A stretch of 64,000 nucleotides of DNA from Lepeophtheirus salmonis (Eukaryota; Arthropoda; Copepoda; Siphonostomatoida; Caligidae): positions 49,468,383 through 49,532,382 of the forward strand of contig NC_052133.2 in the NCBI RefSeq assembly GCF_016086655.4, given 5' to 3'. Of this stretch, positions 1 through 11,083 are shown piece by piece. Made by a program: the position numbers and the translations under genes. Positions within the stretch are counted from its first letter, which is position 1; every line of letters starts with the position of its first letter. The notes beneath the pieces are model-generated. The model worked only from the letters and a program-made list of their open reading frames with translations. It did no database searches and was not told the DNA's origin.

Positions 1-225
1 ATGGAGAAATAGTACATTTTCTATATATTACCCACTTTCATAGTTAATATTCAACAAATGTTTATAGTAATAATTGTATTTTAAACTAGATGAAGAACAC
101 AGCATTCCACAGTTATTATTAGGTGTCGACAAACTTTGTTATAATAAAAAATAAAGGTCTATAAAATATGTCCTAGAAAGCAAGAGCGGTTTTTTTCAAA
201 TTAGTTGTCTGAACAGTATTTTTTT
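1..225. other. AT-rich DNA, nothing recognised
   Basis: I see no coding signal, RNA gene or repeat that I can match elsewhere in the window. Confidence 0.5.
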
Positions 226-290
226 TTCTTTCTCCAAAGCTGCTATCCTTATTATTTGATTATTGGAAACAGAACATCCAAGTATACATA
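226..290 (-). repeat. Rep-A copy, first part (split by a mariner)
   Basis: The stretch containing CCAAAGCTGCTATCCTTATT resembles the minus-strand Rep-A copies near 23390 and 57175. It stops at the TA where the 291-1170 mariner starts, and Rep-A sequence resumes at 1173. Confidence 0.5.
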
Positions 291-1170
291 CAGGGAGCGG
301 GGATCAAACTGTCGCCTACTTTAAACCTTGATAACTTGAAGACGACATTATCAAATAAAAAACAGGTTACCAAATAGGAAAGCTATTCTTGTCAGCTGAC
401 GATACGTAGGTCAGTTAGCATCATGCCGTCATCATATGAGGAGATAAAGATCTATAAGTGGAACGAGGAGCTTTCGAGGTCCGCCGTAGTCATGGCATTG
501 GTTAATAATGGAGGTGAAATCTCCAATTCAACCATTGCTTCAACCTTAGGAGTGAATTTACGGACTGTTCAGCGTATCCGTAAGAAGCTAGAGGACACCT
601 GGGATGTTGATGCCACCATAAAGAGGGCACACAAGGAGGAGGGCGCCGACAGGAAGGTCAGGGACACCGACTTTGTCGACAAGGTGAAGAAGATGGTTGA
701 GGATGACCCTACCAGGTCCATGAAGGCTGGAGACAGGCCCTGGGTGTGGCAACAGGACTCAGCACCCTGCCATGTGTCCAAAATCTCCATGCAGTGGTTA
801 ACCGAGAACTGTTATGACGTCGTAACCAAGGGTTTGTGGCCTCCTAACTCTCCCGACCTTAATCCTTTGGACTATTTTGTCTGGGGCTATGTCGAGAGAC
901 ATACCAACAGACATCCCCATAGCATCAAGGCCAGCCTGATGGACTCCATCAAGGAGGGGTTCGGCAACATGGACAATGAGATGGTCAGAATAGCCTGCGG
1001 CCGGTTTAGAGGCCGTATTGATGCCAACGGTGATTATATCGAATGAATGGCTACTCTATACCTATATGCTCGTCATAGTTTTGATTTTCAATAAAAAAGT
1101 TAAAAAATGTATATTTTGCGTTGTTTTTTGTAGAAAAATATTTTGCCCACAATTTGATACCCGCTCCCTT
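291..1170 (+). mobile_element. Tc1/mariner element, 880 bp, both TIRs and TA flanks
   Basis: The left end reads CAGGGAGCGGGGATCAAACT. The reverse complement of the right end reads AAGGGAGCGGGTATCAAATT, so the termini match closely. Both ends abut TA (289-290 and 1171-1172), the standard Tc1/mariner target duplication. The element is shorter than the roughly 1.3 kb usual for autonomous mariners because its transposase ORF lacks a middle part. It lies inside a Rep-A copy. Confidence 0.9.
423..1046 (+). pseudogene. Internally deleted mariner transposase ORF (207 aa)
   Basis: Transposases of this family bind the TIRs and cut and paste the element through a DDE/D catalytic triad. This frame is open from ATG to TGA. 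Residues about 13-55 form a helix-turn-helix region (IASTLGVNLRTVQRI), and residues 71-101 look like the linker and second DNA-binding part. A catalytic block follows with WQQDSAPCH (Asp112) and SPDLNPLDYFVWGYVE (Asp150). The 37 residues between these acids fit a DD37D (maT-like) lineage. The family is about 340 aa, so roughly 130 residues with the first catalytic Asp are missing at a junction near residue 101-105. The protein could bind DNA but should not catalyse. It might act as a repressor if expressed, which is inference. It lies centrally between the element's TIRs. Confidence 0.88.
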
Positions 1171-1172
1171 TA

Positions 1173-1432
1173 CAGTAATGACTAGTGCGTGTGCACATGA
1201 AAGACGAAGAATAACGATGAGGAGTTGTTCCTAGGGAGCTATAATTGAATGTCCTTGTAAGACTCGGAGTAGAATTGAGGATTGACATCGAAGTATTTCT
1301 TGCTTATCTGGGATTTGTGCTTATTTCCTTCTTGTCAAGGCTGCTTGTAGCTGATCTATTAAAACGCCATGACAGCTAAGCTGCTCTCCTCCCAAACATT
1401 CTTCAAATTGTCAAAATTTGAAAGGGGTCGAA
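1173..1432 (-). repeat. Rep-A copy, second part
   Basis: It contains landmarks shared with the other Rep-A copies: GGAGTAGAATTGAGGATTGA, a TTATTTCCTTC block, GTAGCTGATCT, and GCTGCTCTCCTCCCAAACAT followed by an ATTGTCA end. It continues the copy that begins before 290, so the mariner landed inside it. Confidence 0.75.
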
Positions 1433-1479
1433 ACTCTTTCGGTTCGTATTGAACAAAAATGGTCCAACCAATTTTTTTA

Positions 1480-1844
1480 CCTCCGCTCTATTATGAACAA
1501 TACAACCGTTTGAAGCGGCCAACCTTGGTGAAAAGGAGACAGACAACAAGACATCATCATGACAACAACAGGCACCACACATCTTTGAAGACCCGCTTGA
1601 AGCTCCGGGAGCTCGGATGGGAAGTTCTTATGCCTCCACCCTACAGTTCGAACCCAGCACCAAGTGACTAGCACTATAGCTCCATAGCCAACGCGCTTGG
1701 GAATACAATAAAGGCATGCCAAAATTGTTTGTCACAGATTTTTGCCAATAGGGACAATGGCTTATACGAGAAGGGTGTTATGAAGTTTGGATAATTAATC
1801 ATTGGCAACAAGTTATTGAACAGAACGGGGCGTATTTGACATAA
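1480..1844 (+). pseudogene. Mariner (DD34D) transposase C-terminal fossil
   Basis: This fragment covers the second half of a mariner transposase. One frame gives a degenerate HHHDNNRHHTS block (family pattern HxDNArpHTs) and LGWEVLMPPPYSSNPAPSD. The two acids are separated by 34 residues, the DD34D spacing of true mariners. A stop codon (TAG, 1669-1671) directly follows SD where the family has a Tyr. After a frame change the sequence continues with a NTIKACQNCLSQIFANRD-like stretch and ends in QVIEQNGAYLT and TAA at 1844, a typical mariner C-terminus. The N-terminal half, first catalytic Asp and TIRs are not recognisable. This lineage differs from the DD37D copies that dominate the window. 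Confidence 0.85.
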
Positions 1845-3494
1845 ATCGGATGGTTGTAACACGTCTTAGATAGCATTAAAATAAAGTGAAAAATACGAAA
1901 TTAGTAAAAGTACAATATGTAGTGTTAACGGCCAAATTGTCGTAACTCAAAAATTACAAATGTTAATGTTACTATATGTCATCCTCCAAGTCTAATATTT
2001 AATGGTAATACTTAAGAAAAGAGAAATTCAGACTCTTGAAGTAAATTTCTCAGATCCATACTATTGTAAAAATTAGAAAATCCCATTATTCATAATGAAG
2101 GAATGTAGTTTCCTTGCTTCATTCCTAAAGTAAATATTAAAGGTACGGTAATTTGCTTCTTAGCCCACGATATGTTCCTTTAATATTGCAGTATACTGAA
2201 GACATGATTATTTTTTGCAAGATATATACAGGAGGTCGGTCCTCACATAACGGGATTTCAAAGACTGAACATTTCGCATAAACATGTATTTAGAATTATT
2301 CTGACTCCCCGTATAGTATAATCACCTCATATCGCGAGGAGTGTCCTTAAAGTATTTGATTGGATATTTTGGTTATTACTAATTATACAAACTCGCAATT
2401 AAAAAGGTTGCTGAATAATTATTGGTTTAGGTTTCTAAATTAGGTAAATTCAACAGTACTAAAATAACTGGATTAAAAATTAAGTAAATACCTTTATAAG
2501 TATTTTGTTTCGCAATCATTATTTTAATTCATTTTTGATGAATAAAATGCTTTTATTGTCCTTAACCATACTAAAAAAACAAATAAATAAATCATCGATA
2601 TTTTTAGGGAGAGAATACAAGGACTAACCGCTCAAAGGACTGGTTCTAAAACTGTACTGAACCGAATAAATAAGCAACGAAATATCACTTCTCACAAACA
2701 GGACCGGTTTTACCATGAGCGGGATATGGACAAAAGATATATGGCGGGAAGCATTTCTTTTTTAATATTTGCCGTTTTTTTCTTCTTCAAATGACATTTT
2801 TTATGTCAATAATAACACCCCCGCCCCACCCTTTAATCAGGGATTGCACAAGGAATGCCAATCTAATGGCACACAGTCATGCAAGCAAACAGGGAAGCAA
2901 TCATCATATCCATATGTATTTTGTATCAAATAAAGTCATTCAATTCCTGTTCAAAGAACATTTTGAACAATATATTATAAATGTAGGAGGGATTGTGCGT
3001 ATATCGCTTTCAAAATGTGGAAATAAATCATGCAAATAAGTAATTAAGCAGTCACATAGGACTATTATGACTGTGAAAAAAATACAAGTATTACTATACT
3101 GTGTATTTATTGTAACTAAATAAAAGTAAATTTTATAATGCATAATTAGAGAAATGACAAATCTGTATTCAACGTCACGAAGGAATTGGATATAATTGTT
3201 GAAGAGGGAATTCATCTACGTGAATGTGTAGAATAGATTATTTACATGATATTTTAGAGATGTTATTGGTATTGACCGACCACTTTTATTGGAGTATAAG
3301 ATTTGGGCATTGTGAGCTATGACAACGACGTTTGAGCATTCTTGAATCATTCAACTTTCCTTTATTTCTTGACCGATTACTAAAAGCTTTAATTTAATAA
3401 TTTTTTTTGACATGCAGTATAAAAATGGCTATTAGTTTCACGAAATAACAACAAAAGAAAATAGCATGTTCCATCTGTAGATTAGAGATAGGAA
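1845..3494. other. AT-rich, no gene recognised
   Basis: Two overlapping ORFs on opposite strands (2791-3039 plus, 2940-3215 minus) show no motif, no typical codon pattern and no paralogue here. I read them as chance ORFs. Confidence 0.5.
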
Positions 3495-3815
3495 GGATCT
3501 CGGACCCGGGTACGGTATAAATAAAATTGTATTATCCAAAAAGAATCGAGAACCAAATTAGGGATAGTGTGCTTGAACTTTTACGGATCTTAAAAAAGAT
3601 TTGAGTTATTTTTCAGACCTAAAAAATCTGATGGTATTACATATTAAAGATAGGGTAGAAGTTGCATTCGGATCTGAAGTTCCTTAGGTACGGTGTGAGT
3701 AAATTTGTATTATCCAAAATTTGAAGCAGCTTCGAGTATTCGAACTTTTACGGATCTTACAAAAAAGATCCGAGTTATTTTTCGGATCGATAAAAGCTTA
3801 TAGTTTTGTTTAATA
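3495..3815 (+). repeat. Rep-D, two tandem diverged copies
   Basis: Two units about 170 bp apart share TACGGT (3511 and 3689), TTGTATTATCCAAAA and GAACTTTTACGGATCTTA (3575 and 3742), then GAGTTATTTTTC. They are diverged but co-linear. The family is marked by repeated CGGATC and GATCCG motifs. Confidence 0.65.
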
Positions 3816-4304
3816 CTTAATCCTAATTTAAGTAAAAGGAATTTACCTATATCGAATGTAGCATTTCTATTTATCTTGATGTGTGCTTGGAGCGACACCT
3901 ATATAAATAACAACGTTATCTCATGCACAAACCCAAAAATGTGCTCTGTATTATGTTGTTAGCTGCGGATGTTTCTTCTTCCTTTCCTATAATCAGTGTT
4001 CTTAACATTGATTGGTTAGACTCGAATTAATTCTTAGTAAGCTGTGAACCAATATCAACTATTATTGAATAATAGTTCCATATTTGGAAGAAATACCAAC
4101 TGATCTTGGACTTTTTTCTGTTTCTTTTAGGAGGGTAGCTGTCGAGATACAATAAAGAGAACGACGTGCACAATGTTATTATAACAATAATTCTAATAAT
4201 TATGTTGTAATAGTAATCACATTACACTATTCATTTTTTCAGCATTAGTACTCAGTAAACCTTAATTCGGATCATATCATATGTGTGGACTTTCAAGACA
4301 AGTC
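3816..4304. other. AT-rich, nothing recognised
   Basis: I see no coding or RNA signal. The 62-codon minus ORF overlapping its left side runs into Rep-D and shows no motif. Confidence 0.4.
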
Positions 4305-4405
4305 TAATTTTGGTTTCGGATCTGGATCCCAAAATTTGCTCAAATATGTACATCTAAAGATCCGAACCGACCCGGATCTGTAGGATCCTGTAGGTATAAA
4401 TAAAA
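4305..4405 (+). repeat. Rep-D fragment
   Basis: It contains TCGGATCTGGATCCC and AAAGATCCGAACCGACCCGG. The second block matches AAAGATACGAACCGATCCGT at 35436, so this is a dispersed family. Confidence 0.5.
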
Positions 4406-4893
4406 GAAAAGTTTCATTTTTAATTAGGAAAATGACAAATTAATTCAAAGTCACGAAGGAATCAGAAGGACTTTATGAAGAGAGAATAATTATCAATCCC
4501 CGTACTGTACATTTCATATACATAATATGATTTGTTCAATATCATGACGAGCACATCACAAATTTTCGTGAATGTATTTCCACATAAAATAACAGTTAAT
4601 TCAATTAAAGTTTCTTTCACAAAAGAATAGGTAGGATATTTCTTATAATATGCATTACATAAATATATACCCAAGTGTATAGGTAAGTTCAAATCCTGCC
4701 TTGACATTGATTGACATTTCTAAAGAGGCTAGAAGCATTAATTATTATTTCTTGATGTACCTATATATAAAGTGGATATTGTGAAAGATTTTGATTAAAA
4801 ATAAATAAATGTATATAGATATATATAACACGATTCAAACAAGAGCGTACACTTAAAGTAATATGCCTAGCTACTACCTATATTATATAATTA
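4406..4893. other. AT-rich, nothing firm
   Basis: An 81-codon minus ORF (4462-4707) shows no motif. A T-arm-like sequence (AGTTCAAATCC near 4685) is present, but I could not find the rest of a tRNA. Confidence 0.4.
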
Positions 4894-6317
4894 GATTGTC
4901 CTGTTTTTTGGGGAATATTTTTCCCCAAAGGAAAAGCACAATCAAAAAACTAACACTGACAAAATTTGAAGGCTCTCAGACATTTTTGGGCTGGTAGTAG
5001 TACGATCTATTTTAATAATAAAATATAACATCAGGATTTTGGATATTCATTGGCTATTTTTAGACCGCTTCTTGTACAGCCGTCCAAAAGACAACAGGGT
5101 ATTTTCATTTCAAATGTTCATTTTATTAGTTAGATGGAATTACACTGATTAAGTATAGGCAAACATTATTGTCTATCTGATCTACAAATTGTTTTTGAAG
5201 TCCATATTTCCTTCTATAGTAACAACCGAGACGCGAACCTACGCACATTGAGTTCAAGAGAATGATTTCTCCCTAGCGTATTTACCATTGAGCTACGTCG
5301 TTCTATATATTTTGTATTATATTGTTATAATTATAATTCTTGGAGTTGTATTATTTTGACGTAAAATTTAACCCTACATAGTTGAAGTGTGATAGTTGTT
5401 GGAAAAAAAGGAGAAGAATCATTATCTTTGATAAAATAGGGAACCCATTAATAATGGAACAATAGGGTTTCTCTCTCGGGATTCCGTTTTCCCGGGATTT
5501 TTTGGGGTTTTATATCTGCAGGAAATCTAGCATTAACTAATTTCATACTATAAATTTTACTGACATTTCATATGACTGTTATTTTTTTTTTAAATAAAAA
5601 GAGTCACATGGATTCTAGTAATGCGCAAGTTGACTTGTAGGCCTAGGAGAAAATCATAGACTGTTTTGAGATTTATAAATATATATATTTTTTAAACGCA
5701 CACGGGAGATATTGTTTATTCTCTGTAACTAAATGACGTCAGTTCGCGCCTCGGTCATTCCTAGATAAATAAATATACTTTATGTAGATGGAACAAGTTA
5801 TTTTTTTATATATATAAATGCCAAATTTTACAAATAATATTTAAAGAAAGTGAAAAAAACTTGTTTCAAAATTTTTTATAGTTAATTTTTTTTTTTTTTT
5901 TTAAAGAATAAAAAAATGACCGAATGACCTAATTTTAGAAGAAGAGAAATGGAAAAAAAAAATTTATTTAATTTTTGTCGGTGAATATTTTTTTATAGGA
6001 AAATATAATTTTTGAATAGAAATAATTGTTAATTTCAAAATTTTGACCAAATAAAAGATTATTCAATATTCTTTTCGACCAATTTGACAACAAGCTTTTA
6101 GTCACACCTACTTCTCGTAGTCACGGGTTTGACAACTACAAGAAGCCTATAAATGATTAATTTTGACCTAATAAATCCCTTTTCTTTATTTGCTTTTTTT
6201 CAAAATTAAAATTGCTTTAGAAGCCTCAAACTTAGAGGAATTCAGTTTGTTGATAGACCAAACAGAAAAGTTCCACAAATAGAGTAGGGAAAATATATAC
6301 ACGAAAACGAGACGGTC
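4894..6317. mobile_element. Candidate MITE-F element with SINE-S inside
   Basis: The left end after TA reads GATTGTCCTGTTTTTTGGGG. The right end before TA, reverse-complemented, reads GACCGTCTCGTTTTCGTG. Both match the MITE-F terminus seen at 39806 and 45410. An internal piece near 5385-5415 matches internal MITE-F sequence near 45645. No transposase is visible in the roughly 1.4 kb interior, part of which is SINE-S and low-complexity A/T. The two ends could belong to different insertions. Confidence 0.5.
5115..5305 (-). repeat. SINE-S copy 1 (tRNA-derived)
   Basis: On the minus strand the head reads GTAGCTCAATGGTAAA, like a tRNA/pol III A box. About 45 bp later comes GTAGGTTCGCGTCTC, like a B box. 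The body continues with AGAAGGAAATATGGA and ends near TCCATCTAACTAATAAAATG. The whole 190-bp unit aligns with 33306-33480, including the part beyond the tRNA-like head, which is why I call it a SINE rather than a decayed tRNA gene. Confidence 0.7.
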
Positions 6318-6923
6318 TAATATATATTTATATGAGTGTACGTAAATATGCGCTATAAAACAAAAACAGATGAAAACAAAGAATAATTAAGTGTATATAA
6401 TATTGGATTCAAGGATTGTCAATAGAATAATAAATAGGGAATCATGCGTGTCTCTAATAGACCTCGTAGTCAATAATATTTGACAACCACACCCTATAAC
6501 TTGCATAAATGTAAAGTAGGCCGGTCCTTTAATTTGAATACAACAATGAGTAGTAGATATAAAGTGAAGAAGAGTGATTAAGGGGGCTTGGAAATCATCC
6601 CTATTTTCTATGAGGTAAATCGGTTAATTGCGGTGAACAAACAGAAAGACAATATTGAACAATAATCAATTAAATAGGAGATTCTATTTTTTTACATCAT
6701 AACAGCAGCGTCCGCCGGATATTATATATGTTGCAGTTAAAGTAAGAAATCCATTGATGTGTAAAATAACCAGTTAATCTGCATAATAACTGAGAAGGAT
6801 ACTTAATGTGCACAATCATTGAAATCATAAATTTCCGATTATCTTCCAAGACCCTTTCCAGAGACACAAGTGGGATATGCAGCATGTCCACAAAGCTTAA
6901 TTAAGAGTAAGCACCCTTCGTCT
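6318..6923. other. No gene recognised
   Basis: Mixed AT-rich sequence. The 64-codon minus ORF at 6697-6891 shows no motif. Confidence 0.4.
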
Positions 6924-7575
6924 ATTCATGTATAACAATCAAGAACGCCATCCACCGTATCCCGGCCCAAAGGTTGTGTTACGTGCCAATGCAACTAACC
7001 AACGTCTTGGAACCCATCGCCAACTCATGTAATATTATCAGAGACGCTATCCTCTATAGCCCCAGTTGATATCCCAGCCCACGGGTTTTGTTGCGTGCCA
7101 ACGCGGGTAACAAAATATGTTTGAACCCAATGCCAACTCATGTATTATCATTAAGGACGCCATCCACTGTAACTAGTGTTAGGTTTCGGTCTGGAAATCC
7201 TAGACCGGTCTGAGACCGTTATAGCCGAATTAGTTTGGTCCAACAAAAAACTATAGATCTAGAAAAATAAAATGGTCTCTCATAATATATGAGACCCAAA
7301 AAAATCGGTCCATAAATTGAGACCGGAGAAAAATCGGTCCATTCAGTGAGACCGAATCAAAATCGGTCTAACAATTGAGACCAAAAAAAAATCGGTCCAA
7401 ATCGGTCTAGAAAAAATCCCTTAAGACCGAACCGAAAAAAAAAAAATCGGTGCTGGACCGAGTCTAAACACTAACTTTAACGGGTTGTGTGGCATGCCAA
7501 TACGACTAACAAACGTGTTTGTACCCACTGCCAACTCATGTAATCTTATCAGGGACGCCATCCACTGTACCCTTA
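6924..7575 (+). repeat. Tandem array, ~90-113 bp unit, about 4 units
   Basis: Units share GACGCCATCCACTGTA, CGGGTTGTGTTGCGTGCCAA, and CCAACTCATGTAAT followed by TATCAGGGACGCC. The landmark ACGCCATCC (or ACGCTATCC) recurs at 6945, 7044, 7157 and 7555. After removing the MITE-B insertion, unit lengths are about 99, 113 and 90 bp. The array is more GC-rich than its surroundings. I do not recognise it as a known satellite. Confidence 0.85.
7174..7473 (+). mobile_element. MITE-B, 300 bp, hAT-like with 8-bp target duplication
   Basis: It starts TAGTGTTAGGTTTCGGTC and ends GGACCGAGTCTAAACACTA, so the ends are inverted repeats. The flanks are ACTGTAAC (7166-7173) and ACTTTAAC (7474-7481), which match at 7 of 8 positions. 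An 8-bp duplication with YAGTGTTG-like ends is typical of hAT transposons. There is no coding capacity. It interrupts the third unit of the tandem array, so it is younger than that array. Confidence 0.85.
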
Positions 7576-8604
7576 CTACTTAAACAGTGCAACTTGCGGA
7601 GGATCTAAGTGATTTATCAGAATATTTTGTCCATAGAAATTGACTATAATGATTCGTCGAGGATCATCATTCTAGCTTCTTTTAGTGTTTATGGGCCACA
7701 CATATTTTATGTCTGGACAATATACCAATTTATAAAATAAGTACAACAATGCTTCAAGCTATGCTTGTATCTGTGATTAATGTGTGACTAAAAATCGGTT
7801 TCGTCTCTCCTATCCATCCTTGTTAACGTCCCAAATTTCAAAACAATCTTTCCAAGGCAGCCTTCTCACTAAAAGCATAGTTAAGTATCTAAGCATATCA
7901 ACTGATTACTTTAGTAATATTTTAAGTATCTTTCAATGACGATAATAGCTTAGCATTATTCTTAATAAAGACCTCATTAAGGTATTTTTATCATTTTTAT
8001 TAACATTTGCTGTTAAATTAAGACTCTAAGATATAAAAAAAAAGATTAATGACGTCACTTGTTGATTGATAGGATGATGCTATTGAGCAAAGTTTGTTCC
8101 ATAGAACGGCTTTTGCGTCTGATTCTGTCGCTTTCTTAAGATTTCGAATTAGGGACGTCAAATTTTTTGACAGCGAGTCATCCCTATTAGACAATCAAAG
8201 TCAAAGTATATCTAAATATTTCCCCCTAAAAAGCCAAAGTTAAGTCTTAGCCTAAACAATACAAAAAAAAGAAAAGAAAGAAGCATAGCCATTGAAATTT
8301 GAAAGAATCAACTCAAATCAACATTGATTATTTTAATATTCATCTATTAATATTATGAGGAGAATAAATTTATGAATAATTCTTGGCACTTCTTGTTGAG
8401 GAGTGAGCTACATTTTGAGAGGAGTGCCAATACTTTTGGACACGATCGTATAACACGTGCACAAGTATGAATATAATTAATGTTATTAATCAAAATTTGT
8501 CACTCTGCCCCCTTTCAAAGAACTCTCATTATCATTTAATTCAATCTCAAGAGATCCTTAGTGACATTCATATATGTAAAATGAAAAGCTATGTATCAAT
8601 CTAG
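7576..8604. other. No gene recognised
   Basis: Non-repetitive at my resolution, with no ORF above 60 codons and no TIR pair seen. Confidence 0.4.
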
Positions 8605-8700
8605 GAATCTGGCTCAATGGTCAGGGTATTTATCCATGTAGCACGTTTCAAACTCAGAGATATGAGAATAATTGTAAAATCATTATCATTCATGACATGG
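8605..8700 (+). repeat. SINE-like tRNA-related sequence
   Basis: It contains TGGCTCAATGGTCAGGG, an A-box match, then CGTTTCAAACTCAG about 40 bp on, a weak B-box match. The head resembles SINE-S, but the downstream body does not clearly align, so it may be another SINE or a decayed tRNA. Confidence 0.45.
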
Positions 8701-8911
8701 TCAAATAACTCCCTGGAATTATATATTTTTTCATTAATTAATATAACATATAGAAAATAAAAAAAGGACCAGGGAATTAGGCTTTTATAAAAGCACTAAA
8801 TCAGCTTACATTTCTATAAGTAAAGTATTCTTGTTAATCTTTTGTAGGGTCCACTAATTGCACTTAAAATATGTACAAATATATAGCAATGTTTAAATAT
8901 ATTGATAGATT
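8701..8911. other. AT-rich, nothing recognised
   Basis: No coding, RNA or repeat signal seen. Confidence 0.4.
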
Positions 8912-8975
8912 CTAGATCAAAGATGTCTAACCATTGGCCTCATTGCGGCCCGCTTAATGTTTAATAATGGCCCAC
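8912..8975 (+). repeat. Rep-J fragment (hAT-like terminus?)
   Basis: AAGATGTCTAACCATTGGCC followed by TGCGGCCCGCTTAA aligns with GGGATGTCCAACCCATGGTG at 11698. Such blocks are common at hAT (Charlie-like) ends. Confidence 0.4.
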
Positions 8976-10710
8976 TATTCATTCTCACTTCATGTAGGAT
9001 TTTATATCGATTTATTATTTTAGTAGGTTTATTTGTGAATTCAAAAAATAAATTAGAAATTTATCATTTTTCGCTTTTGATTCAAGATTGATTTTGTGTT
9101 AACGTATCACATATACATGTAGTATGGTTTATTGTGTTGCATGCTCAATGTGGGATATAGTGCATTATAATAATATAACATTATATAACTTGTATAATTT
9201 GTTTGTACAATTTATAATGTGTAACGAAGGTTGTACATTCGAACGCAGTAATTTTAATAAATCGATGTCATTTAATTTCATTTTAAACAAATAATACTGC
9301 TAATTAATTACTTAATTAGGAGCTAACAGCGTCCATTGTTACGTTTTAATTAGTTGAAAAAATACAGCACGCTTAGTATGGATTCGGCTGCTTTGAGGTT
9401 TGCAATAGTACTTGTTTTATTTTCAAAAATCATTTTATTTATAAAAAATCATCATTTACTCGCAAAAAGAATTAAGTCCCCCCGAATATTTCAGATTAAA
9501 AAATCAAATCTATTCACATAATCAATACAATAGAACTGTATGATTATTGCTGTACACAAAAATTAGACATTTCAATCAGAGAAGTCAAAGATAGCACAAT
9601 TAAGTTATAAAAAAAATTATTTTACTCTTTTTTTACATCTCAATCTTGTGGCTCGAGCTAAATGTTGCGTATTTGTATAAGCTCCAAACTTGTACAACAG
9701 CCTTAATTACAAAAATTGAGTGTATGTTTAAAAATAAAAAAAAATAATATGTGAATTACGTACATGATGGAGAAACTATTGATTCAACAGAAATCAATAT
9801 CCATTATAAAACTACATATTTAAAAAAAAAAATCAAATGAATAATTTAGATATAGAAAAAAAGAAACATTTTAAAGTAGTAATAAATTGATAATGAAGGA
9901 ATGATATCAAATATCAAAAACTTATCAAATAAAGTAACTTTTTTATGATAAAAAAATAATAAAACATGTTTGTAATCATTTTAATGATCATAACATAAGA
10001 AAAGAAACAAGGTTTCTAATTTCATACCGCAACTTAAGGCTCTGCAGAATCACGCAACTCCTCACCCCACATTATATTGAACATTTTGCGGATATGAGCA
10101 TCTTACCTAGAAAGGAAAAAATTTATAATATGCATAATAATTTATCATATTTTTATGGGACGAAATGGATTTGGAAGTTTTACTGGTATGACTATCAACA
10201 TAATATTATTGATAATAGGCTTTTACACAAGGTGTAAACTAAAGTTTCACACACTTTACAGCTCAAAAATCAGAGGTAGCAATTTTAAAAATTAGTATCA
10301 GCTGTCAGTCAATATTTATTACTTCTTAATTGAGCTAGGAAAAAAACGGCATTAGAGTGAGCACACTACAACTGAGATTTCAAATTTAATTGGAGTTTGC
10401 CCAAAAAGACTGTTTATAATAAATAAATTGGATGGGAACATTAAGTAGGATGTTACTTTCATTGTATCAGACAGCCTTTCATATAAAAAGAAGTGTGGAA
10501 AGAAGGGCCACAAGATCAGTTGGTAGTTAACCAGTTCTTCCCAATTCATTAACTGTTGGGAAGCGTTCACAGCTTTACAAGAGCTAAAAGGTTGACAGCT
10601 GACAAGAAAATAAAGTGTATAATTTGTTGTTTATGAAATAAGGCTGTGTGAAAGAAAGGATCATGCAATGATTTTTGTCTACAAATATCAATTACTGGTA
10701 GGAGTAGAAG
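8976..10710. other. AT-rich, no gene recognised
   Basis: It includes several poly-A/T runs (9600-9960). A 72-codon minus ORF (10352-10570) shows no transposase or other motif. Confidence 0.4.
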
Positions 10711-10776
10711 TGGCCACTACCCTATACCCCAGATTCTAATCCTTTTAATTATTCCATTGAAATATCTCTAGACTAC
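10711..10776 (+). pseudogene. Mariner transposase relic, third-acid region only
   Basis: One frame reads WPLPYTPDSNPFNYSIEI, a degenerate form of the mariner WPPxSPDLNPLDYSIW block. The catalytic Asp position reads Asn (NPFNYS). No further transposase sequence is convincing on either side. Confidence 0.6.
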
Positions 10777-10942
10777 ATTTGTTAGTCTCTTTTCATAAAA
10801 TGATTACTGTCATAGTAATAGATTGGATAGATAAATGGCTGAGAGTAATTGGAGATAGTTTAATATATAAAGTATATAAGAATAACAACATGTTAATTCT
10901 GTATATTTTTAGGTTGTACCTATATATCTTGAGAAACAAGAC
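10777..10942. other. Short AT-rich gap
   Basis: The 62-codon plus ORF from 10779 runs into MITE-C and has no motif. Confidence 0.4.
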
Positions 10943-11083
10943 TTGTGCAGTGTCGATCCTTATTTAGGACAATCCTTCAGAGCGTCTTTTAACTTAATTT
11001 ACATCTATTTTTAAATCAGTTCTACCTCTGACAGTCCGAAGGTTCTGGACTCATCCGAATAAATAAGGACTGACACAACACTA
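10943..11083. mobile_element. MITE-C copy, ~140 bp
   Basis: The left part has GTGTCGATCCTTATTTAGG. The right end reads CCGAATAAATAAGGACTGAC then ACAACACTA. The two are inverted and match the ends of the other MITE-C copies. I could not find a clear 8-bp target duplication here. Confidence 0.75.

Noticed and set aside
2791..3215. Overlapping 82- and 91-codon ORFs on opposite strands
   Set aside because: No motif, no repeat relationship, and overlap of this kind is expected by chance in AT-rich DNA.
4683..4705. T-arm-like AGTTCAAATCC as a tRNA gene
   Set aside because: No A box or acceptor stem at the right distance.
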